Of a DNA stretch of 64,000 bases, positions 24,967 through 34,344 are shown in pieces. The notes beneath the pieces are model-generated. The model was not told where the DNA came from and made no database searches. It saw nothing but the letters and a program-made list of their open reading frames with translations. A program made the translations under genes and the position numbers. This DNA is from Pseudoruminococcus_B sp937901805 (lineage in GTDB: Bacteria; Bacillota; Clostridia; Oscillospirales; Ruminococcaceae), in the NCBI GenBank assembly GCA_963560245.1, contig CAUWNS010000007.1:1-64000 (forward strand). Reading direction: 5' to 3'. Each line of letters begins with the position of its first letter. The first letter of the stretch is position 1.

Positions 24967-25627
24967 AAGCGCCCTCCTACTGTAGAAATTGTATCCCGGA
25001 TGAAACAATGATCTCTGCTTTTTACACATCCGTCCCGCTTATGGAATCATACGCGGGATCACATAGTTATTATATCGCAAATTCTATTTTTTTACTAGGA
25101 AATAGAAGGGGCGCTTTCGTCCACAAACAGAAAGGGAATATACAGCCTATCCATGGGCTGTTTTCCGGAAGCACTCCACAGGAAGAGGGAAAACACATGG
25201 ACGAAAGAGAGCCGACGTCATCCCGGACGCCGGCGGAGAAAAGGGCGCCGGAAAGCAAATGCCGGCAGGCACTTGCAGCGGTTCTAAAACCGCATATGGG
25301 ATACCGTGGTTTCCTCCAATGCAGTCTCGCCCCGAAAATAGGATTGAAAGTTGGAAATTCTTCTGTTATTTTCCTGTTTTCAATAAACCCTTGCATACTT
25401 AGAAGGGAATCCTTTACAGCTGTCATTGGAAATGGCTGAAAGGGGCCTTCTTTATAAAAATGTGCTTTTATAATACGAGACGGCAAATTAAAAACTGGAA
25501 CTTCCAGCAGAAGTTCCAGTTTTACATGAAAATAATCTTTTCTGCGTGCTTTGGGATCTTTTCCGCTTCTGCACTTTAGTCTGTGCCGCGGCCTATCTTG
25601 CGAAATACAAGTCTTTGCCGGCGTCCA
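24967..25627. other. Long intergenic stretch without a convincing gene
   Basis: About 660 bases. It holds the amidase promoter region (TATAAT on the minus strand at 25070-25075) and the terminator at 25491-25523. A plus-strand frame at 25197-25439 has a weak site but no recognisable protein character. The rest looks non-coding or decayed. Confidence 0.55.
25491..25523. terminator. Terminator beyond the LysR gene
   Basis: Arms AAAACTGGAACTTC and GAAGTTCCAGTTTT with a five-base loop, 104 bases downstream of the LysR stop codon. Confidence 0.75.
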
Positions 25628-26548
25628 CTATTCCACCGCAGATGCGCGAAGCAACTGGACAAAGCGTCTGCCGTACTCGGACAGGGGCTCTTTCTGGGGA
25701 TAGATCACAATATCCCTGTGCAGCATACTGGGAAGCACACACTTTTTCGTCACCAGCCCGTGTTGCTCTAGGTAATCCGAGGGGATGGGGGACACCCACA
25801 TAAACGATCCGGGGACGCGCTGCAAAACATCGTATTGGCTGCCCCGATCATAGACATAGATCCGCTTGGCATGGGACGCAGGACCAGGTTCCTGATGAAT
25901 TTGGGAGAGCGAAACAGAGGGTACTTTAAAATCCCCCTGTACAATTTCCGGATATCCGTCCAGCATTTGGAAGGATACCGTTTCCTGGACGGCAAGCGGG
26001 TGGTTTTTCGACATCAGCAAAACCGTGGCAAATTCGCTGATAAGCTCCTTGGAAAGCCCCCTGTCCCGGATACTGCTGAGAAAATACTCCTCATAAATAC
26101 TCTGATAACGGACAATCCCAAAATCCGACTCTCCCGAAGCGACATCGTTGATGGCCCCCATGGCGCTGGTCTCTTTAAAATAAATATTCATGTGGGGCTT
26201 GTCCGCATACTCTGCAATAAAATCTGCCGCCGTCACAGAAACATAAGTGGCGCGGGGCACAGAAAAGGAAAATTCTACAGATTCCGATGCGTAGGGTCGT
26301 TTATACATGGCCTCCAGCTCATTGACCTGGGAGAGAATCGAATTTGCATACTCCAGAAATTCCCTTCCCTTGCGGGTCGGCTGAACGCCCTGCGCCGTCC
26401 GCTTAAAAATAGTAATGCCGATTTCGCTTTCCAGTTCTTTAATCGCCTTACTCAGATTGGGCTGACCCATATACAGGTTGTGAGCCGCCCTGGTAATCGA
26501 ATTGGTTTTGCCCACCTCCAGGACATATTTTAAATGGGAGAGGTTCAT
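25628..26548 (-). CDS. LysR family transcriptional regulator
   Basis: A 306-residue LysR-type regulator. N-terminal winged helix ('MNLSHLKYVLEVGKTNSITR', 'QPNLSKAIKELESEIGITIF') and a periplasmic-binding-like effector domain from about residue 90. ATG at 26548 follows GGAGG. It is divergent from the iron alcohol dehydrogenase gene with a 224-base gap, the usual arrangement for a LysR protein controlling its neighbour; that target is inferred. Confidence 0.93.
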   Translation of the reverse strand: MNLSHLKYVLEVGKTNSITRAAHNLYMGQPNLSKAIKELESEIGITIFKRTAQGVQPTRKGREFLEYANSILSQVNELEAMYKRPYASESVEFSFSVPRATYVSVTAADFIAEYADKPHMNIYFKETSAMGAINDVASGESDFGIVRYQSIYEEYFLSSIRDRGLSKELISEFATVLLMSKNHPLAVQETVSFQMLDGYPEIVQGDFKVPSVSLSQIHQEPGPASHAKRIYVYDRGSQYDVLQRVPGSFMWVSPIPSDYLEQHGLVTKKCVLPSMLHRDIVIYPQKEPLSEYGRRFVQLLRASAVE

Positions 26549-26772
26549 GGATATCCTCCATTCCTTTTTTAATATACCGGCCATATCAAAAAAAGATTAC
26601 CCGATAAAACCCAACTATGATAAAATAATAACAAAGAGCGAAGGAGCTGTGGGTAACAGAGTTTACAGGCAGGTTCCGGTATTTCATGCTCTTTCTATAG
26701 TATAACACATTCTTACGGGAATGTGCGGTTTTTCCATTTGTTTACGTTCCAAAATAAAAGGAGGAATTTCTC

Positions 26773-27987
26773 ATGCGTTTCACATTACCAAGAGACATTT
26801 ACCACGGCAAAGGGGCTTTGGAAGCTCTCAAAACTCTGGACGGAAAAAAAGCCATCATCTGTGTCGGCGGCGGCTCGATGAAAAAATTCGGCTTCCTTGA
26901 CAAAGCTGTTTCCTATCTGAAAGAAGCAGGTATGGAAGTTGAATTGTTCGAGGGCATCGAAGCGGATCCTTCTGTCGAGACTGTTATGAGAGGCGCAGAG
27001 GCTATGCAGAAGTTCCAGCCGGACTGGATCGTTGCTATCGGCGGCGGTTCCCCGATCGACGCTGCAAAAGCAATGTGGATCAAATATGAGTATCCGGAAG
27101 TTACTTTTGAAGATATGTGCAAAGTATTCGGGCTGCCGAAACTGAGAACCAAAGCTCATTTCTGCGCGGTTTCCTCTACCTCCGGCACCGCTACTGAAGT
27201 TACCGCTTTCTCCATTATTACTGACTACAACAAGGGTATCAAATATCCGATCGCCGACTTTGAAATCACTCCGGACGTTGCGATTGTTGATCCAGAACTC
27301 GCAGAGACCATGCCGAAAAAACTCGTTGCTCACACCGGTATGGATGCCATGACCCATGCAATCGAGGCTTATGTTTCCACTGCAAACTGCGACTACTCCG
27401 ATCCTCTCGCTCTGCATGCCATTAAGATGATCCAGAACGATCTGGTTGGTTCTTATAACGGCGACATGGCAAAGAGAGACAGCATGCACAATGCACAGTG
27501 CCTGGCTGGTATGGCATTCTCCAACGCACTGCTCGGAATTGTCCACTCCATGGCTCACAAGACCGGCGCTGCATTCGCTGATCACGGTGCGCACATCATC
27601 CACGGTGCTGCAAACGCAATGTATCTGCCAAAAGTCATTGCTTTCAACGCAAAAGATGAGACCGCAAAGAAACGCTATGGCGTTATTGCTGACTTCATGG
27701 GTCTTGGCGGCAGCAGCGATGATGAAAAAGTTCAGCTCCTCATCAAATACCTGAGAAAGATGAACGATGACCTGAACATCCCGCACTGCATCAAGAACTA
27801 TGGCGCAGACAGCTACCCAACCGAGAACGGCTTTGTTCCAGAGAATGTTTTCCTCGAAAGACTGCCGGAAATCGCCAAGAATGCAATCGGAGACGCCTGC
27901 ACAGGTTCCAACCCGCGTCAGCCAAGCCAGGAAGAGATGGAGAAGCTCCTCAAGTGCTGCTACTATGACACCGAGGTTGACTTCTAA
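26773..27987 (+). CDS. Iron-containing alcohol dehydrogenase
   Basis: A 404-residue group III (Fe-dependent) alcohol dehydrogenase. 'AIGGGSPIDAAKAMWI' binds the dinucleotide; metal ligands come from 'TGMDAMTHAIEAYV' and 'HSMAHKTGAAFADHGAHIIH'. It probably reduces short-chain aldehydes to alcohols in fermentation; butanol or ethanol specificity cannot be told. The codon choice is visibly more restricted than in neighbouring genes, suggesting high expression. AAAGGAGG precedes the ATG. Divergent LysR upstream; NfnAB follows. Confidence 0.94.
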   Translation: MRFTLPRDIYHGKGALEALKTLDGKKAIICVGGGSMKKFGFLDKAVSYLKEAGMEVELFEGIEADPSVETVMRGAEAMQKFQPDWIVAIGGGSPIDAAKAMWIKYEYPEVTFEDMCKVFGLPKLRTKAHFCAVSSTSGTATEVTAFSIITDYNKGIKYPIADFEITPDVAIVDPELAETMPKKLVAHTGMDAMTHAIEAYVSTANCDYSDPLALHAIKMIQNDLVGSYNGDMAKRDSMHNAQCLAGMAFSNALLGIVHSMAHKTGAAFADHGAHIIHGAANAMYLPKVIAFNAKDETAKKRYGVIADFMGLGGSSDDEKVQLLIKYLRKMNDDLNIPHCIKNYGADSYPTENGFVPENVFLERLPEIAKNAIGDACTGSNPRQPSQEEMEKLLKCCYYDTEVDF

Positions 27988-28034
27988 GTATAACTACATT
28001 ACAATTAAATCAGTTTCAGTAGAAGTCTGTGGCC

Positions 28035-28077
28035 TTCCATAAATATGGAAACCAGCGGCGGAATCCCCCGCCGCTGG
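28035..28077 (+). terminator. Twin hairpins after the alcohol dehydrogenase
   Basis: A small hairpin (TTCCATA/TATGGAA) is directly followed by a strong GC one (CCAGCGGCGG/CCGCCGCTGG). No clean T-run follows, so partial termination or mRNA stabilisation are both possible. Confidence 0.5.
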
Positions 28078-28153
28078 AGCTAACAGACTTTTACTTTTAG
28101 TTCCCATTTTTATTTGAAGTTCCTACAACTGAAGAGGAAAGGTTTGAAAAGCT

Positions 28154-29002
28154 ATGTATCGTATTCTCCGCAAGAAAGTCCTCAACCCGACTGTCACGCT
28201 GATGGATATCGACGCCCCCTTGATTGCCAAAAAAGCAGAGCCAGGGCAGTTCATTATTCTGAGAGTGGACGAAAACGGCGAGCGAATCCCTTTGACCATT
28301 GCGGATTTTGATCGCGAAAAGGGAATTGTCACGATCATTTTCCAAGTCGTGGGCGCCACCACAGAAAAACTCAACCATCTGGAAGAGGGCGACTCCCTGC
28401 ACGATTTTGTCGGCCCGCTCGGCGTTCCTTCCCATGTGGAAGGCCTGAAAAAAGTCGCTGTCATCGGCGGCGGCGTCGGATGCGCCATCGCCTACCCGAT
28501 CGCAAAGAAACTCCACCGTCTGGGTGCGGAAGTCCATTCTGTGGTTGGGTTCCGCAACAAGGATCTTGTCATTTTGGAAGATGAATTCAAAGCTGCAAGT
28601 TCGAAGTTCGTCATGATGACGGACGATGGTTCCTATGGAGAAAAGGGCCTTGTCACAGATGCGCTCAAAAAGCTGATTGAAAGCGGCGAGAAGTATGATG
28701 AAGTCATCGCCATCGGCCCACTCATCATGATGAAGTTTGTATGCAAACTCACCAAAGAGTATGGCATCAAGACTGTCGTCAGCATGAACCCAATCATGAT
28801 CGACGGTACCGGCATGTGCGGCGGATGCCGCCTGACTGTCGGCGGTGAAACCAAGTTTGCCTGCGTTGACGGCCCGGACTTCGACGGCCATCTCGTGGAC
28901 TTTGACGAGGCCATGGAACGCGCTACCATGTACAAGGATTTTGAGCGCCACCAGTATGAAGAAACCTGCAATCTGTTCAAGGGGGTAAAAGACAATGCCT
29001 AA
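28154..29002 (+). CDS. nfnA: NfnA: FAD/[2Fe-2S] subunit of electron-bifurcating transhydrogenase
   Basis: A 282-residue ferredoxin-NADP reductase-like protein. FAD-binding beta barrel first (1-95), then the NAD-binding fold ('VAVIGGGVGCAIAYPIAKKL' near residue 98) and a C-terminal [2Fe-2S] cysteine cluster in 'GMCGGCRLTVGGETKFACVD'. With NfnB it forms the NADH-dependent reduced ferredoxin:NADP oxidoreductase, which bifurcates electrons from NADPH to NAD and ferredoxin and the reverse. A stand-alone sulfide dehydrogenase or glutamate synthase-like role is the alternative. Its 3' end overlaps nfnB by eight bases. Confidence 0.9.
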   Translation: MYRILRKKVLNPTVTLMDIDAPLIAKKAEPGQFIILRVDENGERIPLTIADFDREKGIVTIIFQVVGATTEKLNHLEEGDSLHDFVGPLGVPSHVEGLKKVAVIGGGVGCAIAYPIAKKLHRLGAEVHSVVGFRNKDLVILEDEFKAASSKFVMMTDDGSYGEKGLVTDALKKLIESGEKYDEVIAIGPLIMMKFVCKLTKEYGIKTVVSMNPIMIDGTGMCGGCRLTVGGETKFACVDGPDFDGHLVDFDEAMERATMYKDFERHQYEETCNLFKGVKDNA

Positions 29003-30386
29003 TATGTCCCTGAAAAAAAATCCAATGCCCGTTCAAGAGCCGACGGTGCGCAATCACAACTTTGAAGAGGTCGCCCTGGGCTATACCCCGGAACAGGCGG
29101 TTGACGAGGCGAATCGCTGCCTTGGCTGTAAAAACAAACCCTGCGTCGGCGGATGCCCGGTCGCAATCGATATCCCGGCATTTATTGCTAAAATCAAGGA
29201 GCAGGATTTTGAAGGCGCTTACCAGATCATCAACAAATCCAGCTCCCTCCCCGCTGTCTGCGGCCGTGTCTGCCCGCAGGAAACCCAGTGTGAATCCAAA
29301 TGCGTCCGCGGTATCAAAGGCGAGCCGGTTGCTATCGGCCGCTTAGAGCGCTTTGTCGCCGACTGGCATATGGCGCACAACACCGAAGCTCCGGTAAAAC
29401 CGGAGCCAAACGGCCACAAAGTCGCCATTGTCGGCGCCGGTCCTGCAGGATTAACCTGCGCCGGCGACCTTGCAAAGCTGGGCTATGAAGTTTCCATCTT
29501 CGAGGCGCTCCATCTGGCCGGCGGCGTGCTGGTCTATGGAATCCCGCAGTTTAGGCTTCCGAAAGAGATTGTCCAGAAGGAAATCGACAACCTCAAAGCC
29601 ATCGGTGTCCACGTGGATACCAACGTTGTCATCGGCAAAACCATCACCATTGACGAGCTCTTTGAAGATGGCTTTGAAGCGATCTTTGTCGGATCTGGCG
29701 CCGGACTTCCGAATTTCATGAAAATTCCGGGCGAAAACCTCAAAGGCGTGTATTCCGCCAACGAATTTCTCACCCGCACCAACCTCATGAAAGCATACCG
29801 CGAAGGCAGCAGCACCCCAATTGAACACGCGAAAAACGTCGCCGTCGTTGGCGGCGGAAACGTGGCGATGGACGCCGCCCGCTGCGCGAAGAGATTGGGC
29901 GCGGAAAATGTCTACATCGTGTACCGCCGTTCAGAAGACGAACTTCCGGCCAGAAAAGAGGAAGTTGAACACGCAAAAGAAGAGGGCATTATCTTTAAAC
30001 TCCTCAATAACCCGGTCGAAATCCTTGGCGACGAGCATAAATTTGTCAATGGTATGAAGTGCATTGAGATGGAACTCGGCGAACCGGACGCTTCCGGCAG
30101 ACGCCGTCCCATCCCGAAGGAAGGCTCGGAATTCGTTCTGGACGTAGACTGCGTCATCATGTCCATCGGTACCTCTCCGAACCCGCTGATCAAATCCACC
30201 ACCAAAGGCCTCGACACCAACAAATGGGGCTGTATCGTGGCAAATGAGGAAACCGGGCAAACCTCCCGCGAGGGCGTATTTTCCGGCGGCGATGCCGTCA
30301 CAGGCGCTGCAACGGTTATTCTCGCCATGGGCGCTGGCAAAAAAGCTGCCGCCGCTATGGATGAGTACATTAAAAACAAACACTAA
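28995..30386 (+). CDS. nfnB: NfnB: NADPH/4Fe-4S subunit (GltD-like)
   Basis: A 463-residue protein annotated in many genomes as NADPH-dependent glutamate synthase GltA. N-terminal cysteine motifs 'CLGCKNKPCVGGCPVAIDIP' and 'CGRVCPQETQCESKC' bind two 4Fe-4S clusters. Two Rossmann folds follow: FAD ('VAIVGAGPAGLTCAGDLAKL') and NADPH ('VAVVGGGNVAMDAARCAKRL'). In NfnB this FAD is the bifurcating flavin. Paired with nfnA; no large glutamate synthase subunit is nearby, which favours the Nfn reading. Confidence 0.92.
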   Translation: MPNMSLKKNPMPVQEPTVRNHNFEEVALGYTPEQAVDEANRCLGCKNKPCVGGCPVAIDIPAFIAKIKEQDFEGAYQIINKSSSLPAVCGRVCPQETQCESKCVRGIKGEPVAIGRLERFVADWHMAHNTEAPVKPEPNGHKVAIVGAGPAGLTCAGDLAKLGYEVSIFEALHLAGGVLVYGIPQFRLPKEIVQKEIDNLKAIGVHVDTNVVIGKTITIDELFEDGFEAIFVGSGAGLPNFMKIPGENLKGVYSANEFLTRTNLMKAYREGSSTPIEHAKNVAVVGGGNVAMDAARCAKRLGAENVYIVYRRSEDELPARKEEVEHAKEEGIIFKLLNNPVEILGDEHKFVNGMKCIEMELGEPDASGRRRPIPKEGSEFVLDVDCVIMSIGTSPNPLIKSTTKGLDTNKWGCIVANEETGQTSREGVFSGGDAVTGAATVILAMGAGKKAAAAMDEYIKNKH

Positions 30387-30393
30387 CCTATTG

Positions 30394-30434
30394 AAAAACC
30401 CCGGATGCTGAAGTTCAAGCATCCGGGGTTTTTT
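30394..30434. terminator. Terminator between nfnB and pncB
   Basis: AAAAACCCCGGATGC and its complement around a ten-base loop, with A- and T-runs at the two ends, serving two convergent operons. Confidence 0.9.
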
Positions 30435-31880
30435 CTATTTTCTATTTTCGCTCAACAGTTTCTGACGAATATTCCACAGCTTTTGGGAGAGATCCACATA
30501 GTAGTTGTGCGGGTTTTCAAACCGCTTGACTTCTTCCCACTGCAAGTCCACCTGCTGCTTGCAGTAAGCGCGGATTTCCTCGGTGGATGGGCACTGGTAC
30601 ACACACTCCCCATTTTTGAAAACCGGGACAAGCAGTTCCTCCGCTGTAAAATCGGTCAGCGTCTTGCGTTTCCAAGTGTAATCCGGGTCAAAGATTTCCA
30701 GGGGCTTAGTATCGTCTACGATTTCATCGTGTACACAGAGCAAATCCGCAATCGCCTTGCCGGAATCCTTTTCATACAGACGATAGACCTTTTTAAAATG
30801 CGGAATGGTCAGCTTCGCCGCATTCTCGCTGATTTTGATTTTCGGGACAATTGCCCCATCCTCTTTTTCTACGGCAACCAGCTTGTATACTCCCCCAAAG
30901 ACCGGATCGCTTTTGGAGGTAATCAGCCTCTCACCCACGCCAAAACTGTCGATGCAGGCGCCCTGTCCCAGCAAATCCTGGATGATATATTCATCCAGCG
31001 AGTTAGTGGCAATGATTTTGCAGTCCGGATACCCTGCCTCGTCCAGCATCTTCCTTGCCTGCTTGGAAAGGTAAGTCAGATCCCCGGAATCAATCCGAAT
31101 CGCACAGCTGGTAATTCCTCTGGGTTTTAATACCTCGTCAAAGGCGCGGATTGCATTTGGTACTCCGCTTTTCAGGACATTGTAGGTATCTACTAAAAGT
31201 ACAACATTATTTGGATATAACTCACAGTATGTTTTGAAGGCGGTCAACTCATCATCAAACATCTGCACCCAGGAGTGGGCCATGGTGCCGGCCGCAGGTG
31301 TGCCGTAATACTGATCCGCCAGCACACAGGCCGTACCCGTACAGCCCGCGATATAGGCGGCACGCGCGCCAAGCACAGCGCCGTCCGCTCCCTGTGCACG
31401 CCGGGAGCCGAATTCCGCAACCCCTCTGCCCTGCGCCGCACGGACAATCCGGTTGGACTTTGTTGCAATCAGGGATTGGTGGTTGAGCGCCAACAGCACA
31501 TAAGTTTCAATCAGCTGGGCTTCAATTGCCGGGGCGCGCACGGTCATAATCGGTTCGTGCGGGAAAACGGGAGTCCCCTCCGGCACCGCATAGATATCCC
31601 CATGGAACCGGAACGTGTACAGATACTCCAAAAATTCCTCCGGGAACACTTTTTTCGTGCGCAAAAAGGCAATATCCTCTTCGCTAAAATGCAGGTTTTT
31701 GATATAGTCGATTACCTGTTCCAATCCTGCGGCGATGGCAAACCCGCCCCCGTCCGGAATCCTGCGGAAAAACACGTCAAAATAGGTTATCCGGTCTTTC
31801 AGCCCGATCTGAAAATAGCCGTTTCCCATAGTCATCTCATAAAAGTCAAACAACATGGTATAATTTGGTTTGGTGTCCAT
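30435..31880 (-). CDS. pncB: Nicotinate phosphoribosyltransferase
   Basis: A 481-residue PncB converting nicotinate and PRPP to nicotinate mononucleotide (Preiss-Handler salvage). 'FDFYEMTMGNGYFQIGLKDR' near the start, 'GSRRAQGADGAVLGARAAYI' and 'IRIDSGDLTYLSKQARKML' are family motifs. GGAAGGGG precedes the ATG. Thirteen bases downstream of pncA in the same direction, giving a two-step nicotinamide salvage unit. Confidence 0.95.
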   Translation of the reverse strand: MDTKPNYTMLFDFYEMTMGNGYFQIGLKDRITYFDVFFRRIPDGGGFAIAAGLEQVIDYIKNLHFSEEDIAFLRTKKVFPEEFLEYLYTFRFHGDIYAVPEGTPVFPHEPIMTVRAPAIEAQLIETYVLLALNHQSLIATKSNRIVRAAQGRGVAEFGSRRAQGADGAVLGARAAYIAGCTGTACVLADQYYGTPAAGTMAHSWVQMFDDELTAFKTYCELYPNNVVLLVDTYNVLKSGVPNAIRAFDEVLKPRGITSCAIRIDSGDLTYLSKQARKMLDEAGYPDCKIIATNSLDEYIIQDLLGQGACIDSFGVGERLITSKSDPVFGGVYKLVAVEKEDGAIVPKIKISENAAKLTIPHFKKVYRLYEKDSGKAIADLLCVHDEIVDDTKPLEIFDPDYTWKRKTLTDFTAEELLVPVFKNGECVYQCPSTEEIRAYCKQQVDLQWEEVKRFENPHNYYVDLSQKLWNIRQKLLSENRK

Positions 31881-31893
31881 TGAAACCCCTTCC

Positions 31894-32421
31894 TTATCGG
31901 TTGATTACAGTCATCTGAAGGCCTTCCATGACGTCCAGCGCTTTGTTATGCAGGGTATCGTCATTGCTGGCCGTACACTGTGCGTCAATGATAATTTCTG
32001 CTTCCGGCAGCGCCGCTTTTGCCAGGACAGCGTTAGAGATCACACAGATATTGGAAACAACGCCTGCCAGCTCTATCCGGTCATAGGGATGTTCTCTCAA
32101 GTAATCCGCCAGCGCCACGCTGCCAAAGGCGGCCTTTTCCAGGCAAGCCGCCGCCCGGTCTTGATAGTCCGCGATCCTTCCGTAGAGTTCCCAGCCGGGC
32201 GTGCCTTTGATGCAGTGCGCCACTGGGAGACGTCTTCCCTCCTGCGTCTGAAGATAGTCTTCCCCATGCGTATCGAAGGTAAACAGGATATCCTGCCCGG
32301 CCTTCAGGTATTCCTCGATTTTTGTACAGAGCGCGTTCTCCAGGCACTTTGCTTTTTCAAAGCCCAGCGAACCACAGACAAAATCATTTTGATAATCTAC
32401 AATAACCAATAGCTGCTTCAT
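31894..32421 (-). CDS. pncA: Nicotinamidase-like cysteine hydrolase
   Basis: A 175-residue isochorismatase-fold hydrolase. The catalytic triad is visible: Asp in 'VIVDYQNDFV' near residue 9, Lys in 'HCIKGTPGWELYG', Cys in 'GVVSNICVISNAVLAKA'. Deamidation of nicotinamide to nicotinate is inferred from the family and the adjacent pncB. AGGAGG lies seven bases before the ATG. Confidence 0.9.
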   Translation of the reverse strand: MKQLLVIVDYQNDFVCGSLGFEKAKCLENALCTKIEEYLKAGQDILFTFDTHGEDYLQTQEGRRLPVAHCIKGTPGWELYGRIADYQDRAAACLEKAAFGSVALADYLREHPYDRIELAGVVSNICVISNAVLAKAALPEAEIIIDAQCTASNDDTLHNKALDVMEGLQMTVINR

Positions 32422-32432
32422 TCCATCTCCTC

Positions 32433-32951
32433 CTATTCGTCCAGGAATGTGACAACTTCAGCAAGCGGGCGGCGCGGACGTTCCTCCGGCTCTTCCGCCG
32501 GAAACCCTACCGGCAAAATTGCCACCGGACGCAAATCGCTGCCGAGTTTCAGCACTTTGGAGCAGAGCGCCTCGTCAAACGATCCAATCCAACAGGAGCC
32601 AAGTCCCATGGCGTGCGCACACAGCAGGATATTCTCCACCGCCGCCGCAGTATCCTGAATGCAGTAGAGCGACGCTCCGCGTTCCCCGTATTTTTGGGCG
32701 GAGCGGGAGGCCTGTGCGCAAACAATCAGAAAACAGGAAGCTTCCCGAGGCCAGGAAAACGAAAAACACTCGCAGAGTTTTTCCTTCAGAGCCTGTCCCC
32801 GTACAACGAAGAAATGCCATGGCTGTAAATTCCCCCCGCTTGGGGCGGCAAGCCCTGCCCGCAGAAGCTGATGAACCATCCCTTCCGGAACCTCACGGTT
32901 CATATAACGGCGAACCGAACGCCGTGTAAACACTGTCTGTTCAAAATCCAT
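32433..32951 (-). CDS. Nitroreductase family flavoprotein
   Basis: A 172-residue FMN-dependent nitroreductase-like protein. 'FTRRSVRRYMNREVPEGMVH' (FMN phosphate-binding arginines) and 'AAPSGGNLQPWHFFVVRG' are diagnostic, and 'GLGSCWIGSFDE' closes the flavin site. ATG at 32951 has GGGG upstream; the longer frame to 33092 is not supported. It precedes pncA by 11 bases and is likely cotranscribed with the NAD salvage genes. The physiological substrate is unknown. Confidence 0.9.
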   Translation of the reverse strand: MDFEQTVFTRRSVRRYMNREVPEGMVHQLLRAGLAAPSGGNLQPWHFFVVRGQALKEKLCECFSFSWPREASCFLIVCAQASRSAQKYGERGASLYCIQDTAAAVENILLCAHAMGLGSCWIGSFDEALCSKVLKLGSDLRPVAILPVGFPAEEPEERPRRPLAEVVTFLDE

Positions 32952-33170
32952 TTGTAAACCCCTTTCCAATCCCGTCCCGGTACGTGCCGCAGGCTGCCTT
33001 TCAGACGGGTTGTCAAAATCCGTATCTTTTGCTTGTATCGCTATTATACCACGCAAAACACAAACCATAAACTGGAGAATTGCCTGTATCATGCAAAAAG
33101 TTTTGAAGCAGGATTTTACAAAATATCTCTTCCCCCCTGTCCACGGACAGAGAGGAAGGGATATGGAAGC

Positions 33171-33404
33171 TTACCTTCTGTTTTCCATCTCGATCATGTC
33201 GCCGTAAACTGGGGTGGGCATTCCGAATCCACCGGAAATATCCATAATCCGCCCTGTCGTAAACGCCGATTCATCACTTGCGAAATAAACAACTGCCGCC
33301 TCAATTTCCTCCAGCAAGCTCCTCTTCTCAATCGGAGTGTGCTTTTGGAAAGGTACTGTTTCCCGTATCTGAAGCAGAGTGCAGCAAAACCTATCGATTT
33401 GCTT
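33171..33404 (-). pseudogene. C-terminal remnant of a short-chain dehydrogenase/reductase
   Basis: An open frame of 77 codons without a usable start encodes the typical SDR C terminus: 'PIEKRSLLEEIEAAVVYFAS', then 'DESAFTTGRIMDISGGFGMP'. A stop at 33405-33407 precedes it in frame, and no Rossmann-fold N terminus with TGxxxGxG is found upstream. Residues in a second frame upstream may be further decayed gene. The bulk of the gene has been deleted. Confidence 0.75.
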
Positions 33405-33479
33405 CTAAACCCTCTCTCTTTTTCATACCATGGTGTTACAAAGATGTTGTCCATCAAACAATGAAGAGGAGGATCCATG

Positions 33480-33767
33480 ATGGCAGAAGAAAAGAAAATG
33501 ATGAAAATCCCGCATAATGTGATTTTGGAGGACAGGCGGGTTTTAACCGTCTCCGGCGTCACTGATATTGACAGCTTTGACGAACAGACAGTCATCCTAT
33601 TTACAGATTTGGGGGAATTGACTGTAAAGGGAGAGGATTTGCATATCAACAAACTCAATGTTGACTCCGGAGAACTGAGTGTGGAAGGAACGATTTATGG
33701 ATTATCCTATGCGGAGCCGGACAACAAACCGGCCGGCGGCGGAATTCTCTCCAAATTATTTCGATAG
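33480..33767 (+). CDS. yabP: Sporulation protein YabP
   Basis: A 95-residue YabP/YqfC-family protein ('IPHNVILEDRRVLTVSGVTD', 'DLHINKLNVDSGELSVEGTI'), needed for cortex formation in sporulation. Two tandem ATGs follow AGGAGG; 33480 has the better spacing, 33477 is possible. First gene of yabP-yabQ-divIC-yabR, an order kept from Bacillus. Confidence 0.92.
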   Translation: MAEEKKMMKIPHNVILEDRRVLTVSGVTDIDSFDEQTVILFTDLGELTVKGEDLHINKLNVDSGELSVEGTIYGLSYAEPDNKPAGGGILSKLFR

Positions 33768-33780
33768 TAGGTGACAGGGC

Positions 33781-34344
33781 ATGGGGATTTCCATTTCCCA
33801 ACAGACAGTCTCATTTTTACAATCCCTGCTGCTTGGTGCGGCGCTTGGACTGCTGTACGACGGATTTCGGATTCTGCGCCTTCTTATCCCCAGCGGAAAA
33901 ATCATCGCCTTTCTCGAGGACATCGCCTATTTTCTGCTGTGCGGCTTTATCAGCTTTGCTTTTCTGCTGGCTGTTAACAACGGGATTATTCGCGCCTATC
34001 TTCTGATCGGAGAACTCCTGGGGGCTGTTTTGTATTACTTCACGCTTGGAAAATGTCTCTATCGGATCGCAGATAAAATGATCGCATGGTTCCGGAAATT
34101 TCTCGCCCTGCTCTACCGGTTATTCTTATCCCCATTTGTCCGCCTGTTTCGGGCAATTTCGCATCGTATCCGCCGGATTGCGGAGAAACTGGGAAAAAAC
34201 TTTTCAAAAAACGCAATTAAATCAAAATACCGCTTGAAAGAGCGCCACAGACTATTGTATAATGTGGATAAATATCATACACGCAGCCAAAGACCGCGGC
34301 GCCGAAGAGGAGTGATCAAACATGAAAATGGCCAAAAAAAGTAA
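33781..34344 (+). CDS. yabQ: Spore cortex biosynthesis protein YabQ
   Basis: A 187-residue membrane protein with four hydrophobic segments in the first 110 residues ('FLQSLLLGAALGLLYDGFRI', 'ILRLLIPSGKIIAFLEDIAY') and a long basic C-terminal tail. YabQ localises to the forespore outer membrane and is required for the cortex. It starts 13 bases after yabP and overlaps divIC by 23 bases. Confidence 0.92.
   Translation: MGISISQQTVSFLQSLLLGAALGLLYDGFRILRLLIPSGKIIAFLEDIAYFLLCGFISFAFLLAVNNGIIRAYLLIGELLGAVLYYFTLGKCLYRIADKMIAWFRKFLALLYRLFLSPFVRLFRAISHRIRRIAEKLGKNFSKNAIKSKYRLKERHRLLYNVDKYHTRSQRPRRRRGVIKHENGQKK

Noticed and set aside
25197..25439. 80-codon plus-strand frame with a weak binding site
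   Set aside because: No hydrophobic core pattern or known motif; it begins in a short inverted repeat and looks like chance.
28995..30386. Glutamate synthase small subunit
   Set aside because: No large subunit is present, and pairing with an FNR-like [2Fe-2S] subunit points to NfnB.
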